A stretch of 64,000 nucleotides of DNA from Candidatus Hodarchaeota archaeon (GCA_016840285.1 JAEOSR010000063.1:1-64000); one strand, 5' to 3'; shown: positions 53,195 through 63,900, counted from the first letter of the stretch. Made by a program: numbers and translations. Notes: generated by a model from the sequence alone, not told the origin.

Positions 53195-54154
53195 TCATGT
53201 GTTCCACTCATTATTACTCTCAGATTGTACTTTTGGTTTATAAATGTCTAAAGGCCATTGTTTTTTCATTAATTTTAATAATATACGAGAATCAAATTGA
53301 TCAATTTCAATCGATGCTGAAGCTGTTTTCATTAATCTTTCAGCAATCAGTTTGGCTCGTACAACGGAATCTGAGTAGCCAATTATGAGTCCAATTACTA
53401 AAGGATGATTCTTTACGATAGTGAGCTGCAGGTCAGACGCAGTAATTACTTCCATTCCAGTTGGGTTTTTTGTTAACCCTTTTACAGTTTCACTAATACC
53501 CATATTTAACTGATCCAAAATCAAGCGGTTTATGTTTGTGAACTTCGTTGTATATATCTGATGAGACTCTAGATTGATTAAAATCACCACTCGTACTTTA
53601 CATTTGAATGTAGACTCTTCTCCTGTGAGGACATCAGCTACCCAATCAAAAGCATCGTAAAAGTTTTCACCAGTTTTTGCAGAGATTCGAAAGAGCCCGA
53701 CTGGTCTAGCAGATCTTTGAGCACGGGGTAAATCAAGATCGTTTACAATAAGATCAAAAGCTCGAGCACCAGGTAGGTCGATTTTATTTGCAATAAAAAG
53801 GACAGGTACTTTCTCGTTTCGCTGGATTGAATCCCAAAAAGCTTTTGATGCTTCTGTAAGGCGAAGGTCAGCACTATCTAACACAAAAACGATAGCTGAA
53901 GCTTTTTCTAAGGAGTCATGCCAGAGAAGGTTTCGATAGATTTCTTGCCCACCCAAATCAACCAAATTGAACTCAATCTGCCGATATTTTACCGTTCGAT
54001 AGTTAACACCGAGAGTTCGTGTTGTAGGTACAAATTCTGAGCGTAATAACCGATTCACAATTGTGGTTTTTCCAGCGCCGTCGAGACCTATAACAGTTAT
54101 TTCATATTTCTCGACTTTCTTGCCTTTGAATATTCTTCGCAATATGCTCGACAC
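53195..54154 (-). CDS. Arf-like small GTPase fused to a longin-like domain
   Basis: 319 residues from GTG 54154, chosen because CCACC on the plus strand (GGTGG leftward) lies six bases upstream; an in-frame TTG at 54181 adds nine residues and lacks an SD. G motifs: GLDGAGKT (23-30), DLGGQE (66-71), NKID (123-126) and SAK (158-160), all intact, with Gln71 in the switch II position for hydrolysis. Residues ~185-300 (VRVVILINLESHQIYTTKF, ASDLQLTIVKNHPLVIGLII) have the longin/roadblock beta-alpha order. No N-terminal myristoylation glycine. A GTPase with its own longin partner is an Asgard-type trafficking component. Confidence 0.82.
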   Translation of the reverse strand: MSSILRRIFKGKKVEKYEITVIGLDGAGKTTIVNRLLRSEFVPTTRTLGVNYRTVKYRQIEFNLVDLGGQEIYRNLLWHDSLEKASAIVFVLDSADLRLTEASKAFWDSIQRNEKVPVLFIANKIDLPGARAFDLIVNDLDLPRAQRSARPVGLFRISAKTGENFYDAFDWVADVLTGEESTFKCKVRVVILINLESHQIYTTKFTNINRLILDQLNMGISETVKGLTKNPTGMEVITASDLQLTIVKNHPLVIGLIIGYSDSVVRAKLIAERLMKTASASIEIDQFDSRILLKLMKKQWPLDIYKPKVQSESNNEWNT

Positions 54155-54160
54155 TGATAA

Positions 54161-54165
54161 CCACC
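54161..54165 (-). promoter_or_regulatory. Shine-Dalgarno site setting the Arf-like gene start
   Basis: GGTGG read leftward, six bases before GTG 54154. It supports the 319-residue start over the upstream TTG. Confidence 0.5.
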
Positions 54166-54181
54166 GATTCCTATTGATCAA

Positions 54182-54562
54182 TCATTGCTTCAAAGAAAAA
54201 TAAATGAGTTTGTTGTGATTAATTTTTCAACATACACTCATAAATTTTTACAAATGCTGCTATTAAATAAAGTTCATCTAATTGAATTGCTTATGTTATT
54301 CAAAGAAGAATAATATACTTTATCATCTTGATCTTTTAAATGAAGTTTGCTTTCTCATTTGTAATTTAATTAATTAGCTTTGAAATGTTTAATTTAAGGG
54401 AATCATTTCCAAGTTCTTTGAGATATCACTTTATCTTTCTTGTAAGGTTCTTAGGCGGGACAAAAAGAATCAAACTTACGTTTTGTGTTAATAATAGAAA
54501 TATTAAGTAAACCCAAATAAGTATCTTAAGCTGCTAATTAATTTTTTAGGAGAGGATTTCTC
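54182..54562. other. Divergent spacer between the Arf-like gene and R15P isomerase gene
   Basis: 380 bp, AT-rich, no gene, repeat or RNA structure seen. A GGAGAGG ribosome site at 54549-54555 precedes the R15P isomerase GTG. Confidence 0.4.
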
Positions 54563-55516
54563 GTGAAAAACAATTTTACAGAAACCCCAGAGTATCGTGA
54601 GCTAAAAACTACAATGAAGAAAATTAAAAATCTGACTATCCAAGGTGCTACAAACGTGGCCATTTTTGGGGTTCGTGCTTTTGCAAATCATGCAAAGACT
54701 GTTCCACTGAAAGAAAAAGAATTATTTTCCCACTTAGAGGTCGTTGTTGATCAGCTCAGTAGGGTAAGGGTAACAGAACCAGCATTAAGGAACGGGTTAC
54801 GATATGTAATGACAGGGATCCAATTTGATGGAAAAGAATCTGCTGTAGATCATGGAGATAAGTACATTGACCTTATAAATGATGCTAAATTGAAGATCTT
54901 CGAAACTGGTGCTGAGCGAATTCAAGATGGCTCAAGAGTGTTTACCCACTGCCATTCTTCAATCACTGTAGGGATTTTTATTGAAGCAGCTAAACAAGGT
55001 AAAGATTTCGAGGTGATTTCTACAGAGACACGACCTCTCTATCAAGGCAGAAAGACAGCTAGAAGACTAATAGAGAATAATATTCGAGTTACACACATAG
55101 TAGATTCAGCAATGCGATGGGCAATGAATAATTTCAATCCTCATATGGTTTTTATGGGAGCAGATGCTATTACTGTCGAAGGAGTAGCCTTAAATAAGAT
55201 TGGTTCTCGTCTATGCGCTTTAGCATCAGAAGAAGAACATATTCCATTATATATTTGTACTTCTCTCTTGAAATATGATCAAGCTACTAGCATCGGCCGT
55301 CTTAGCGAGATCGAAATGCGTGCTCCATTTGAAATCTGGAATGAAGATGTTCCCCCTGGTATTAGAATCTTGAATCCTGCTTTTGAAACTATTGATCGAA
55401 ATAATATCTCAGCTTATATCACTGAAGCGGGTTTGATTCCCCCACAAACCGTTCATATAACGTTTCAGCAGCTTTATGGCAAAAAAATTCAATATTACCC
55501 TCATATTGAGAGATAA
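54563..55516 (+). CDS. Ribose-1,5-bisphosphate isomerase (eIF2B-like family)
   Basis: 317 residues from a GTG start, with GGAGAGG 7 nt upstream. It converts ribose-1,5-bisphosphate to ribulose-1,5-bisphosphate in the archaeal AMP/nucleoside salvage pathway, feeding type III RuBisCO. C130 (VFTHCHSSITVG) and D201 (FMGADAITVEG) match the catalytic Cys and Asp of the T. kodakarensis enzyme. ETRPLYQGRKTARRL is the substrate loop. The family is close to eIF2B alpha/beta/delta, so an initiation-factor-like member cannot be fully excluded, but the C/D pair favours the isomerase. No RuBisCO or AMP phosphorylase gene is in the window. Confidence 0.88.
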   Translation: MKNNFTETPEYRELKTTMKKIKNLTIQGATNVAIFGVRAFANHAKTVPLKEKELFSHLEVVVDQLSRVRVTEPALRNGLRYVMTGIQFDGKESAVDHGDKYIDLINDAKLKIFETGAERIQDGSRVFTHCHSSITVGIFIEAAKQGKDFEVISTETRPLYQGRKTARRLIENNIRVTHIVDSAMRWAMNNFNPHMVFMGADAITVEGVALNKIGSRLCALASEEEHIPLYICTSLLKYDQATSIGRLSEIEMRAPFEIWNEDVPPGIRILNPAFETIDRNNISAYITEAGLIPPQTVHITFQQLYGKKIQYYPHIER

Positions 55517-55548
55517 CGAGTATATTTTGGTAATTAATCTATAAAAAA

Positions 55549-55905
55549 TTAGCGTCTATCAGGCCCATCCCCCAGATAATACGCATCATCCTCTACAAAG
55601 CCTACTTTTTCGAGTTCCTCTCGTACAGCAGCTAGAATGAGTTTTTCTTCATTCTCATCATCTTCATAAGGCCAAATTGTGAATCCAATGATGATTTCGC
55701 ACAGATATGTTTCATTATCGAAGTTATCTAACTCAATATAGAAGGCTCGGGCACTTCCTGCGAAATCTTTCTCCACGGTTTGACCCACCTCTATCAAATT
55801 CGCATCAGCAACCTCAAAAGTCATTTGTTCATCGCCTTCACGAAAAAGACCGCTAAATACATAATATCGAGTAATAGCTGCAGTCAGAGATTCATGATAA
55901 CTCAC
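55549..55905 (-). CDS. Small protein, unknown function
   Basis: 118 residues, acidic. Two or three beta strands (MTFEVADANLIEVGQTVEKD, then ETYLCEIIIGFTIW) and a C-terminal helix (LILAAVREELEKVGFV) suggest a compact alpha/beta domain. No metal, nucleotide or catalytic motif is evident and I recognise no family. It converges on the R15P isomerase gene with 32 nt between stops. Coding reality rests on length and composition. Confidence 0.5.
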   Translation of the reverse strand: MSYHESLTAAITRYYVFSGLFREGDEQMTFEVADANLIEVGQTVEKDFAGSARAFYIELDNFDNETYLCEIIIGFTIWPYEDDENEEKLILAAVREELEKVGFVEDDAYYLGDGPDRR

Positions 55906-56359
55906 AGGAATTCACACCCACGGAATTTACTCCGATATCTTCATATTAAAATTTCTCAAAATACAATTTTGTAAATCTTCTGATATTAGATGCTCAATAC
56001 AGATGGCTGAAGTATATTATAAATTTGTACCAGTATGAAAAAAAAGGTGTGGAATGATTTTTTTACAATCAGCACTGTAGAAAAGTTGGGTGTTCTTAAT
56101 CTAAAAGCTCGATGTTTAATAATCAATAGGAGTATAAACCATGGATCAAGAGCTGGGGGCATCTTTTCACCACCTCGCGATCCTCACTTCTTCTTTCAAT
56201 AATTATTTTTTTTAACTTCCTATAAATCCTTAATCTTTGGCTATTATTTTTTAAAAAAGGTATCCAGTGTTTTTTGTCTGAGTAATGATGATCAGGAATA
56301 AAATTTGGGAGGGTGGCTAAAAAGTTTAGAACCCAAAGAAAGATGATAAGAAATAGAAA
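55906..56359. other. Gene-poor stretch
   Basis: AT-rich. An ATG at 56141 with AGGAG 8 nt upstream opens a 24-codon frame (MDQELGASFHHLAIL...) that ends at 56215; it is too short to trust. A T-run at 56205-56213 might be a terminator. No other feature seen. Confidence 0.3.
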
Positions 56360-56747
56360 TTATGGTTCAATAACTTCTATATTAAATCTGGAAATTAAAA
56401 TCGACCCTATCTCACCATCAGACAATGTGATAATGTTCAATTTTCTCCCCCAAGATCGAGCAACCTCTGAGAAAGTATTACTTATTACCATGACTTTACT
56501 AAGGCCACTTTCCTTTAATGATTTCTCTGCTTGTAAGATGATTTGATAACCACAGGGAACTGATAATTTGTTATATCATTTTTGTTTGTTTTCTTGATAC
56601 ACTCTGTTGGGAAATTCCTACTATTTTGCCCAGCTCGCTTGTAGTACTGAATACTGGACGACGAATACCCCCCACTTTACATATCGCAATAAGTAAGTTT
56701 ATATAGTCACTAATTTCGATTTTACATTTATTTTTACTTTTTACCAT
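56360..56747 (-). pseudogene. Broken gene: winged-helix N-terminus and Mrr-like C-terminus
   Basis: Two leftward frames that follow each other. ATG 56747 opens 58 codons (MVKSKNKCKIEISDYI..., then FSTTSELGKIVGISQQSVSR), a wHTH like the N-domain of CTP-dependent riboflavin kinases and other archaeal regulators, ending at TAA 56571-56573. A second frame from about 56575 to the TAA at 56360 reads LQAEKSLKESGLSKVMVISN, then TFSEVARSWGRKLNIITLSD. It aligns by eye with the C-terminal half of the Mrr-like protein at 32298-32696 (VVTNYFSEPAQSLAEKIRIF). One frameshift would join them. Both are too short to be an intact enzyme. Confidence 0.45.
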
Positions 56748-57122
56748 AAGTATTCATCCTTGAGTCTATATACTCATGCTCCCAAGTTATATTTTTTTTA
56801 GAGTAATTACTTGTTCCTCTCTTCTATGGGTGTGGGCATTATTCATGTGTTATTTTTGTTTCAATGAGTAGAAATCTCCTAGATTGTGAGAAGTCATTAT
56901 TTTCATAACTCAATTAAAAAGAAAAAAAGACATCGGATTTTAGACTTGACAAAATCTATGAATACTATTTTCTGTTCAATAACCTAGATAAGATAATAGA
57001 GCTATTCAGTTTACTAAAACAAGATCAAGAAAATCGTCATTCGATTTAATTCGACTATGGTCGAGATCCAATATCCGATTTCTAAGAAAATGAGCTCTGC
57101 AAATGGAAAATGACAAAAACAA
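56748..57122. other. Gene-poor stretch upstream of the ABC exporter genes
   Basis: 375 bp of AT-rich DNA between the broken wHTH-Mrr-like gene and the end of the ABC ATPase gene. No open frame of note, repeat or RNA structure seen. Confidence 0.35.
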
Positions 57123-57812
57123 TTACGAGGGGGATTTCCTTTCTTCTAATCGGCCTTTTATTAAGTAATAAGTTTGATCAGTGATTTCTTGAAATAAAGG
57201 GTTATGACTGACTAAAATAATTGTTGCTTCTCTATTTTTAATATGATCATCTATGAAATCAATCATTTGTTCTGATGTTTCAGGATCTAGGTTACCTGTG
57301 GGCTCATCACATAACAATAGTTGAGGTTGATTAATAAGAGCTGTAACGAATGCCACCCTTTGGCATTCGCCTCCCGAAAGCTTATAAACTTTATGATCAA
57401 GACGATCCATCAATCCGATTGCGGATAAAAGTTCTGTTGCTCTTTTTTTTGCTTCTTCATGCGGTGAGTCTGCTAGAAGAGCTGGAATCATTACATTTTG
57501 TAAAGTAGTTAAGTGCATTGCCAAATTGTGGAATTGGAAAACAAATCCCACAGTTTTAAGACGATAATTTTCTAGTTTAGAACGGTTAAACTTTGTGATG
57601 ATTTGGGTTCCTACTTGGATTACTCCAGTAGTAGGACGATCTAAACCGCCAAGTAGGTTTAATAATGTCGATTTTCCCGAACCAGATGGGCCCATGATAA
57701 GGGTCATTCCCTTTGAAGCGACAAAGTCGACTCCGCGTAAGATTAACAGATTACCTTGAGGAGTAGGATAAGCTTTAGTAACATCCTTTATTATCACTTG
57801 TATCATCATCAA
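57123..57812 (-). CDS. ABC exporter ATP-binding subunit (MacB/LolD type)
   Basis: 229 residues. Walker A GPSGSGKS (41-48), Q-loop FQFHNLAMH, signature LSGGECQRV (145-153) and Walker B LLCDEPTGNLD (166-176) are intact. The class matches MacB/LolD/FtsE ATPases that drive FtsX-like permeases. Its start overlaps the permease stop by 4 nt, so subunits are made together. It powers extrusion or mechanical work on an extracellular substrate; the substrate is unknown. Confidence 0.92.
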   Translation of the reverse strand: MMMIQVIIKDVTKAYPTPQGNLLILRGVDFVASKGMTLIMGPSGSGKSTLLNLLGGLDRPTTGVIQVGTQIITKFNRSKLENYRLKTVGFVFQFHNLAMHLTTLQNVMIPALLADSPHEEAKKRATELLSAIGLMDRLDHKVYKLSGGECQRVAFVTALINQPQLLLCDEPTGNLDPETSEQMIDFIDDHIKNREATIILVSHNPLFQEITDQTYYLIKGRLEERKSPS

Positions 57813-60808
57813 TCACCAAACTGTCTCAAAGTTTCGACTAAATGAAGACGATTCAATCGATAAATGACGAGTAAAACAGCAATTATTGAAAAACTTAAAG
57901 AGGATAAAATGAATAAAATCAAGCTTTCTGGGTAAATTAGATTTCTGACCAAAGTGTTATTGGGCAAGAGATTAAATGTAAAATAAGCAGGTAAGAGGGC
58001 TAACATATGTGAAGACAATATAAATGAGAAGAAGATCGACATCAATAAGCTCAAAATAAGTATAAATTGAACTTCTATAATTAAACCAATAACCATTTTT
58101 GATTTCTTAGCACCTCTCGTCACCAGCATTGCATATTCATGAGAACGAAAACGAATATCGAAAAACATTTCAAATCCTAGTATAATCATAAGTAAAACCG
58201 CTATTAAAACAATCTGATTGTTGAATATCTGAAAAAGAAAACTAATTTCATTAGACGAGGTGAATAAAAGTTCAATTTCACTGCGAGTATCGCTTACTAT
58301 CGTTGTTGGATATAAATTTTTTAATCGACGAAGGAAGTCAGTTTTTTGATTGGGTTGTAGATCTTTCGCAAATTTAGCAAAAAATCTTGTCTTAAAGCTA
58401 TAACCATTGCTATCAAGGACATTTAAAATTGTGGAGAAGTTACCAGAAAATGAGAATGGAATAATCAACGTAGGGCGACCTATTAGTAATTCATTAATTC
58501 CTGGCAAATAATTAAAAGTATAAAGAGTGTTTTTCCTTGTAGTATTATAATGTGAAAGTTCACTGAAAGAATGATTAAAGGTAAGCGTGTGTATTTTATC
58601 ATCTAATCTAGGAACAGAACTGATATGAGATTTCCCATTTAACCAAATTAAAATGTCTTTTTCTTGTCTCATTAATGCTTCAGAATGTTTTTCAGAATTC
58701 TCAATGTAATTGTATGCTGTTGGATTTAACAATGATACGTAATTACTTAAATTAAGGAAAATAATATCATAACTTCCAGTAGACAACTTCCCAATGTTCT
58801 CAATGGTGATTTCTACTTGTCTCTTAAAGGATAAAGACGCTCCGATGATAAATACAGGAGTGAAAAATTCAACTTCTTTAGAGGTCTCGAGAAAGTCATA
58901 GATATCATCAATGATTAGGAGAGGTTTGTCGTGGAGGGTAAGTGCATAGGGGTCAATTGCTGTGACCCATAAATCTGATCCACTATATAATTCAGCGTCT
59001 TCAAGAAGAAAGACTTGATATGATTGTGACGTAATCATAAGAGAAAACAGTATAGTGAAAGTAATTGATAGGAGGAGAATGGTTCTTTTTAAATGATTAG
59101 TTGATGTAGAGAACATAAATGCAATAATGGTTCCAGTTGAAATAGAAAATTTATTAAGAGTACGGAGAATGATATTGAAGATATGATGAGATTTTGCACT
59201 TAAGAAGTAAACAACAATGAAAATTGTCAATACAAAGAAAAGAGGACTTAAAAATCTAAAAAAAGAAAAAATAATTGTAATAAATGGTAATAAAAGAGCT
59301 ATAACTGGTATTTGACCTATCCAATATTCAATATTCATTACTGAACCTACCCATAATGAAAGGATCACAAGGATTCCTTTTCCTTTGAGTCCAATTTCCC
59401 TCTGTTGTGTTGTTGTCTCTTGTAAGTAACGAGAAGATCGAATCCTTAGATTATTTAAACTAGAATTGGACTCAACATGAGAAAAAGTGTTTATAAAAAT
59501 CCAACCAGAACCAAGGAAAGAAGCGATAAGAGATTGTAACAGATAAGATGGTATTACTGAACCCAAATACCCTGAGTATGCTGAAAATGATTCCAATGAT
59601 GCGCTAATTCCAAAAGCTAAAACCAAACCACCAAAAAGCCCTATTATTGCAGCAATAACAGATATTACACTTAATTCGACGATTAGCAAGGTAGCAGTCT
59701 GATGACGTCGTAATCCTCTACTTTTTAACCATAAAAGTCGACTATTAAGTGATGGATTGGTTAAATTAATCCACAAAGCTGTTAAATATAAGCCTATGAT
59801 AAGAACTGGAGAAAAAATAATAATACCCAAGGCTATAACAAGTGAGGTAGCTTTTTGTTGACTAAATAATCGATAAGAAAACGTAATGCCAAAATCAAGC
59901 CATGAAATACCATTCTGATCAAAGGAAAAGAACTCTTCATAATCCTGTTGTATAGTCTTATACCTCTGAATGGTCTGAGAAAGCTGAAGAGGATTAAAAT
60001 ACACTTCACGATCCACAAAAACATATAGACGATTGATAAATTCTAATTGTTCGTTCATTGTGACGTTTGTAGAGAATTCAGTGATTGTGGCATTATTGAG
60101 GTAAGTCGCCAGAGCTGTGAATTCATTTAAACCAAAGAGTAACCATGGAATATTTCCTATTTTATTATCCTCTGAATCTCTTGCCAATATCTGAATTGAA
60201 TTATCATTTCTTGAGACCTGAATACTCTCAGTAATTCTTACCAAAACTTGTCGGTTCGTCACATTAGAATAAATGTAAAAAGAGTCTCCGATTTGTAAAT
60301 TTAATGATATAAGAGTTGTATTATCTACGGTAATAAACAGTTCTGACTTATTGAAAGCAACAATGGGTGAAACAGTCGAGATATTTAACCAATGAAAATG
60401 AGTTTCAAGAGTTGTGATTGAGACATCTTGTAATATTGAGATTATAGGAGTTTGGTCTTGAAAAATCGATTCATTTGAGTTTATCAATTGTAATCTCCAA
60501 GAAGAAGTTGTCCCACCTAGTATACTAAGTCCAAAAGTAGCACCTAGCAAAAATGATGTATTAGAATGAGGAGTTCCTACTGTTTCTGACAAAAATTGTT
60601 CTATTATTTCTTTATTCTCGCCTGAAGCAACGAAATCAATAGGAGTCATCTTTGAGAGACCAATTAATTCGCGTCCCGTTGAAAGCGCAAAAGCAAAGGG
60701 GATAGTATTAAAAACCATTGTTAAAAACATAATGGCGACTAAACGATGTTTAGTATATTCATCAAATATTAACATTTTATGTAAAAGAGGGAAAATACGA
60801 AACATCAT
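57809..60808 (-). CDS. FtsX-like ABC permease with large external domains
   Basis: 999 residues. An N-terminal membrane helix (residues ~22-40) is followed by ~270 residues of external domain, several transmembrane helices around 320-450 and 470-590, another external domain (to ~850) and three C-terminal helices (IVLIAVLLMIILGFEMFF, LILSLLMSIFFSFIL, LILFILSSLSFSIIAVLLVI). The duplicated helix bundles with big external loops match MacB/FtsX-type permeases of archaea. It pairs with the ATPase gene by a 4 nt overlap. Substrate unknown; lipoprotein, peptide or polysaccharide export are all known for relatives. Confidence 0.82.
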   Translation of the reverse strand: MMFRIFPLLHKMLIFDEYTKHRLVAIMFLTMVFNTIPFAFALSTGRELIGLSKMTPIDFVASGENKEIIEQFLSETVGTPHSNTSFLLGATFGLSILGGTTSSWRLQLINSNESIFQDQTPIISILQDVSITTLETHFHWLNISTVSPIVAFNKSELFITVDNTTLISLNLQIGDSFYIYSNVTNRQVLVRITESIQVSRNDNSIQILARDSEDNKIGNIPWLLFGLNEFTALATYLNNATITEFSTNVTMNEQLEFINRLYVFVDREVYFNPLQLSQTIQRYKTIQQDYEEFFSFDQNGISWLDFGITFSYRLFSQQKATSLVIALGIIIFSPVLIIGLYLTALWINLTNPSLNSRLLWLKSRGLRRHQTATLLIVELSVISVIAAIIGLFGGLVLAFGISASLESFSAYSGYLGSVIPSYLLQSLIASFLGSGWIFINTFSHVESNSSLNNLRIRSSRYLQETTTQQREIGLKGKGILVILSLWVGSVMNIEYWIGQIPVIALLLPFITIIFSFFRFLSPLFFVLTIFIVVYFLSAKSHHIFNIILRTLNKFSISTGTIIAFMFSTSTNHLKRTILLLSITFTILFSLMITSQSYQVFLLEDAELYSGSDLWVTAIDPYALTLHDKPLLIIDDIYDFLETSKEVEFFTPVFIIGASLSFKRQVEITIENIGKLSTGSYDIIFLNLSNYVSLLNPTAYNYIENSEKHSEALMRQEKDILIWLNGKSHISSVPRLDDKIHTLTFNHSFSELSHYNTTRKNTLYTFNYLPGINELLIGRPTLIIPFSFSGNFSTILNVLDSNGYSFKTRFFAKFAKDLQPNQKTDFLRRLKNLYPTTIVSDTRSEIELLFTSSNEISFLFQIFNNQIVLIAVLLMIILGFEMFFDIRFRSHEYAMLVTRGAKKSKMVIGLIIEVQFILILSLLMSIFFSFILSSHMLALLPAYFTFNLLPNNTLVRNLIYPESLILFILSSLSFSIIAVLLVIYRLNRLHLVETLRQFGD

Positions 60809-60897
60809 AATTTACCTGTAAGTTCGTATAAAATTTTTTGAAAATGAGCAAGTCCTTCCACCTTTTATTCTTCTTCGTGTTGGTTGAAATTTTTGAA

Positions 60898-60905
60898 TTT
60901 AAATA
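60898..60905 (+). promoter_or_regulatory. Candidate TATA box for the large gene at 60995
   Basis: TTTAAATA preceded by GAA, resembling BRE-TATA. A transcript starting ~26-30 nt later would begin near ATG 60931, which opens a 24-codon frame overlapping the start of the large gene. Confidence 0.35.
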
Positions 60906-60994
60906 CCCTACTTAAGAATTGCTAGTAGAAATGTCTGAAGATATCATCTCAAGTATTACTGGATTTTCTAATCCTATGACTAAAGTGGATTACA

Positions 60995-63900
60995 ATGGCG
61001 TTTGAACAAGAACACACAGAAGAACTGGAACAACTCCAAAAACAAAAAGAAAACGAACGCATCCAGCAAGAGCTTGATTTAGCTCTTGCTCGGATAGAAA
61101 ACGAGCAAATACAGCGAGCTCTTGACGCTGCGATTGAGCGTCTTGACCAGCAGATCTCCGATCAGGATGAAAATACAGAAGAACAGGTCATCGATGACCA
61201 CGAGGCTCACCAATCCTCCTCTACTGAAGAGGAACTGGCTTCACATGACTCTGTAACAGAGGAAAAGTCCGACCAGCAAAACTCTCTTGGTCAATCAATC
61301 CAAACGTGGGACGATAAACTTTTCTCCCAGCATGAGGAAAATAATGATGGGCAACCAGCACAAATCGAGGATTTCACGAAATCCAAATACTCAATACAAG
61401 AGGAAGAAGTTATCGAGAGGGATCAAGAGGTAGAGCTCAACCTGCTCCAAATGAGAGAAGAAAACAAACAATTCCAACAAGAATTAGATGCGATCATAGA
61501 GCGTCTTGACCATGCATCTGAAGAAGAATCATCTTCACATAATTCTGTACTGGAAAGAGACCACAAACAATTAAATTCGCTTGAACATTTAACTCAAAGT
61601 ACTGATGAACGGTCTATTTGTCATCAAGAGGAATGTGCAGAAGAACAGCAAACACAAAATCTGGAATTAAAAAATGCTGAAAATTCATTACAAGAGATTT
61701 CTTGTCATGAATCTGTAACGGAGGGCAAACTAAAGCAATCAACCCAGTTTGAAAAATCAATCCTAGCTTCATTAGACCATTTAAATCACGATATAATAAA
61801 GGAAAAAACAGAATCAAGTCTAGAGAAAGAAGAGAAAATATATTATTCTAAACAACTAGAAGAAACAATAAAACATCAAGAAACGCTTCATCAGAAATTA
61901 GAATCATCAGAGAAAGAAAAATATGTTATTAAAAAATGTGAACATTCTGTAATCAAGCCTATTACTCATTTTCAATCTACAGTAACCTTTCAAAAAGCTG
62001 ATTCTCTATCTGAATCAGGGAGCGAGTATATTTCAAATAGAGGTGCAAAGGAATCTTTTGAATCGAAAAAACACCATATCAGATTAGAAGATATTTTTAA
62101 TTTTAGATGGCAGAATTGGTTCAATGGTTATATTGAAAATTTCCTTACAGAAGAATATTTGAGTAGTGAAATACTAGCGAAAGTAGATTTACTGAGTAAT
62201 GGTTGCAAATTTTTTCGCAAACCAACAAAAAGAGATTTAGCAAATTACATGCTAAAAATTTCTAATACTAAAATGTATAATCTTCTTCCAGATGATGAAT
62301 TATTATCAATATACATTGATATCCCTATAAAAACAAGTTTGATAGATGGAACATCGGACATAATAGCAGTGTTGCCGTTCAAACGACCTAAAAAAACCAG
62401 CTCCCACGAAATTTACTTAAAAAGTAATATGAAAGGATCAGTAGTCATATCAAATAATGGAATCCATATATTAACCTCTGATCCAGATGGATTCAACCTA
62501 GCAAAGAAAATAGCGGATAATGGTCTGAATCCCGACGCGTTCAGAGAACGTTTGATACTAGGTGAGAACTTATTTAACAAACTGACTTTTCAGCTGAATA
62601 AAGACGATTTAAGACAATTACCACAGCTTATAATCAAAGCTGTTTCAGCCAATAAGGATACAAATAGAGCATTTGGAATAACAGCCACCCAATTGGGTGA
62701 AAACAATATATCACAAATTCGATTAACAGATGTAGTAGAGACAGAGATAGATAAAAGGAAATTGAATGAATATTTGAAAAAAATGAATCCACGATTCGCA
62801 AGGAGATCATTTGCCGATATTTACAAGTATTATATGACTTATGACAGCATAAATAGAAAAGTAGTAAGTAAGATAGAGAAGATCGAGGAGGAAATCAAAG
62901 ACTTAATGGGTAGTTTTTCATTATCCTACGATTGGCAGGCTTGGAGATATTTCGATTCTAACGTTGACGGAGTAATAATTAGATATAATATTGATAAGCT
63001 GGATGGAGACGCCACATTCCGAATACAAATCCTTGGAAATCTGACTGATGATGGGAAAAGGACAATAAAGAATTTTGGGGAGTTTGTGACGGGATATAAG
63101 AATAAGAAAACCAGAATACCTAGAGAGATTACATATGATAAAATCAGACAAACAATTAGAGGTAGAAGTCTTCTTAACGATATTAGAAACCAATCGAGGG
63201 CTATGTTGGAAGAAGCTGACAGATTTATGGAAGACCTTTTTCCAATGATTGAACTCAGTAACCAGAGTAGTAACCGGAGTCTGTCTCAAAGTGGAACTAG
63301 AGTTCTAAATGATTATAGACTAATGACTGGTCCAGGTATTGATTATGACTTTTCAATAATTCAAAACTACCATATTACAGATGAAGTTAATGAAATTCAA
63401 CCAAGGATATCTTATGGAATTGGCTATGAAATTTCCTTTAATAAGAATAAATTTGACACAATTAGAATGGATTTGAGTCAAGAAGTCATTCGGAGAACAC
63501 TAATCCTCGAAGGATTTCAAAAAAATATTTTGACTCGGAATTGTACTGAAGAATTACCTGGTAGTGGTATTAGAGGGTATTTTAGCCACTTATTAGATAT
63601 TTATGAAAGTTCTCCTGGCAAAGGATGGAAAGATATTTTACCTAATGATCCTGTATACCAATTCTATAACACCAGAATAAAACAACTAAGTATGTCAGCA
63701 GGGAAGCTATCAACACCTGTAAAGGGTTGGGAAAGGGGAAGGATAACAAGTACCTTGATACAAGGAGATAGAATTTTTAATGACCTTTATATCCAATTGA
63801 AAGGTTCACCAAAAAAAGTTACTTTTCCAAGTAATTCTTTAGTAAAAAAAACAAAGAATAAGATTATCAAAGAACTAAAAACTAAAAACAGAATATTAAC

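Noticed and set aside
56141..56215. 24-codon frame with an AGGAG site
   Set aside because: Too short and without any recognisable feature; kept only as a note in the gene-poor region.
56313..56546. Rightward 77-codon frame with a G-rich stretch before its GTG
   Set aside because: The ribosome-like site abuts the start with no spacing, and the opposite strand reads as an Mrr-like fragment, which is the better explanation.
62921..63289. Leftward 122-codon frame
   Set aside because: It is antisense to the uninterrupted large frame starting at 60995 and shows no recognisable motif.
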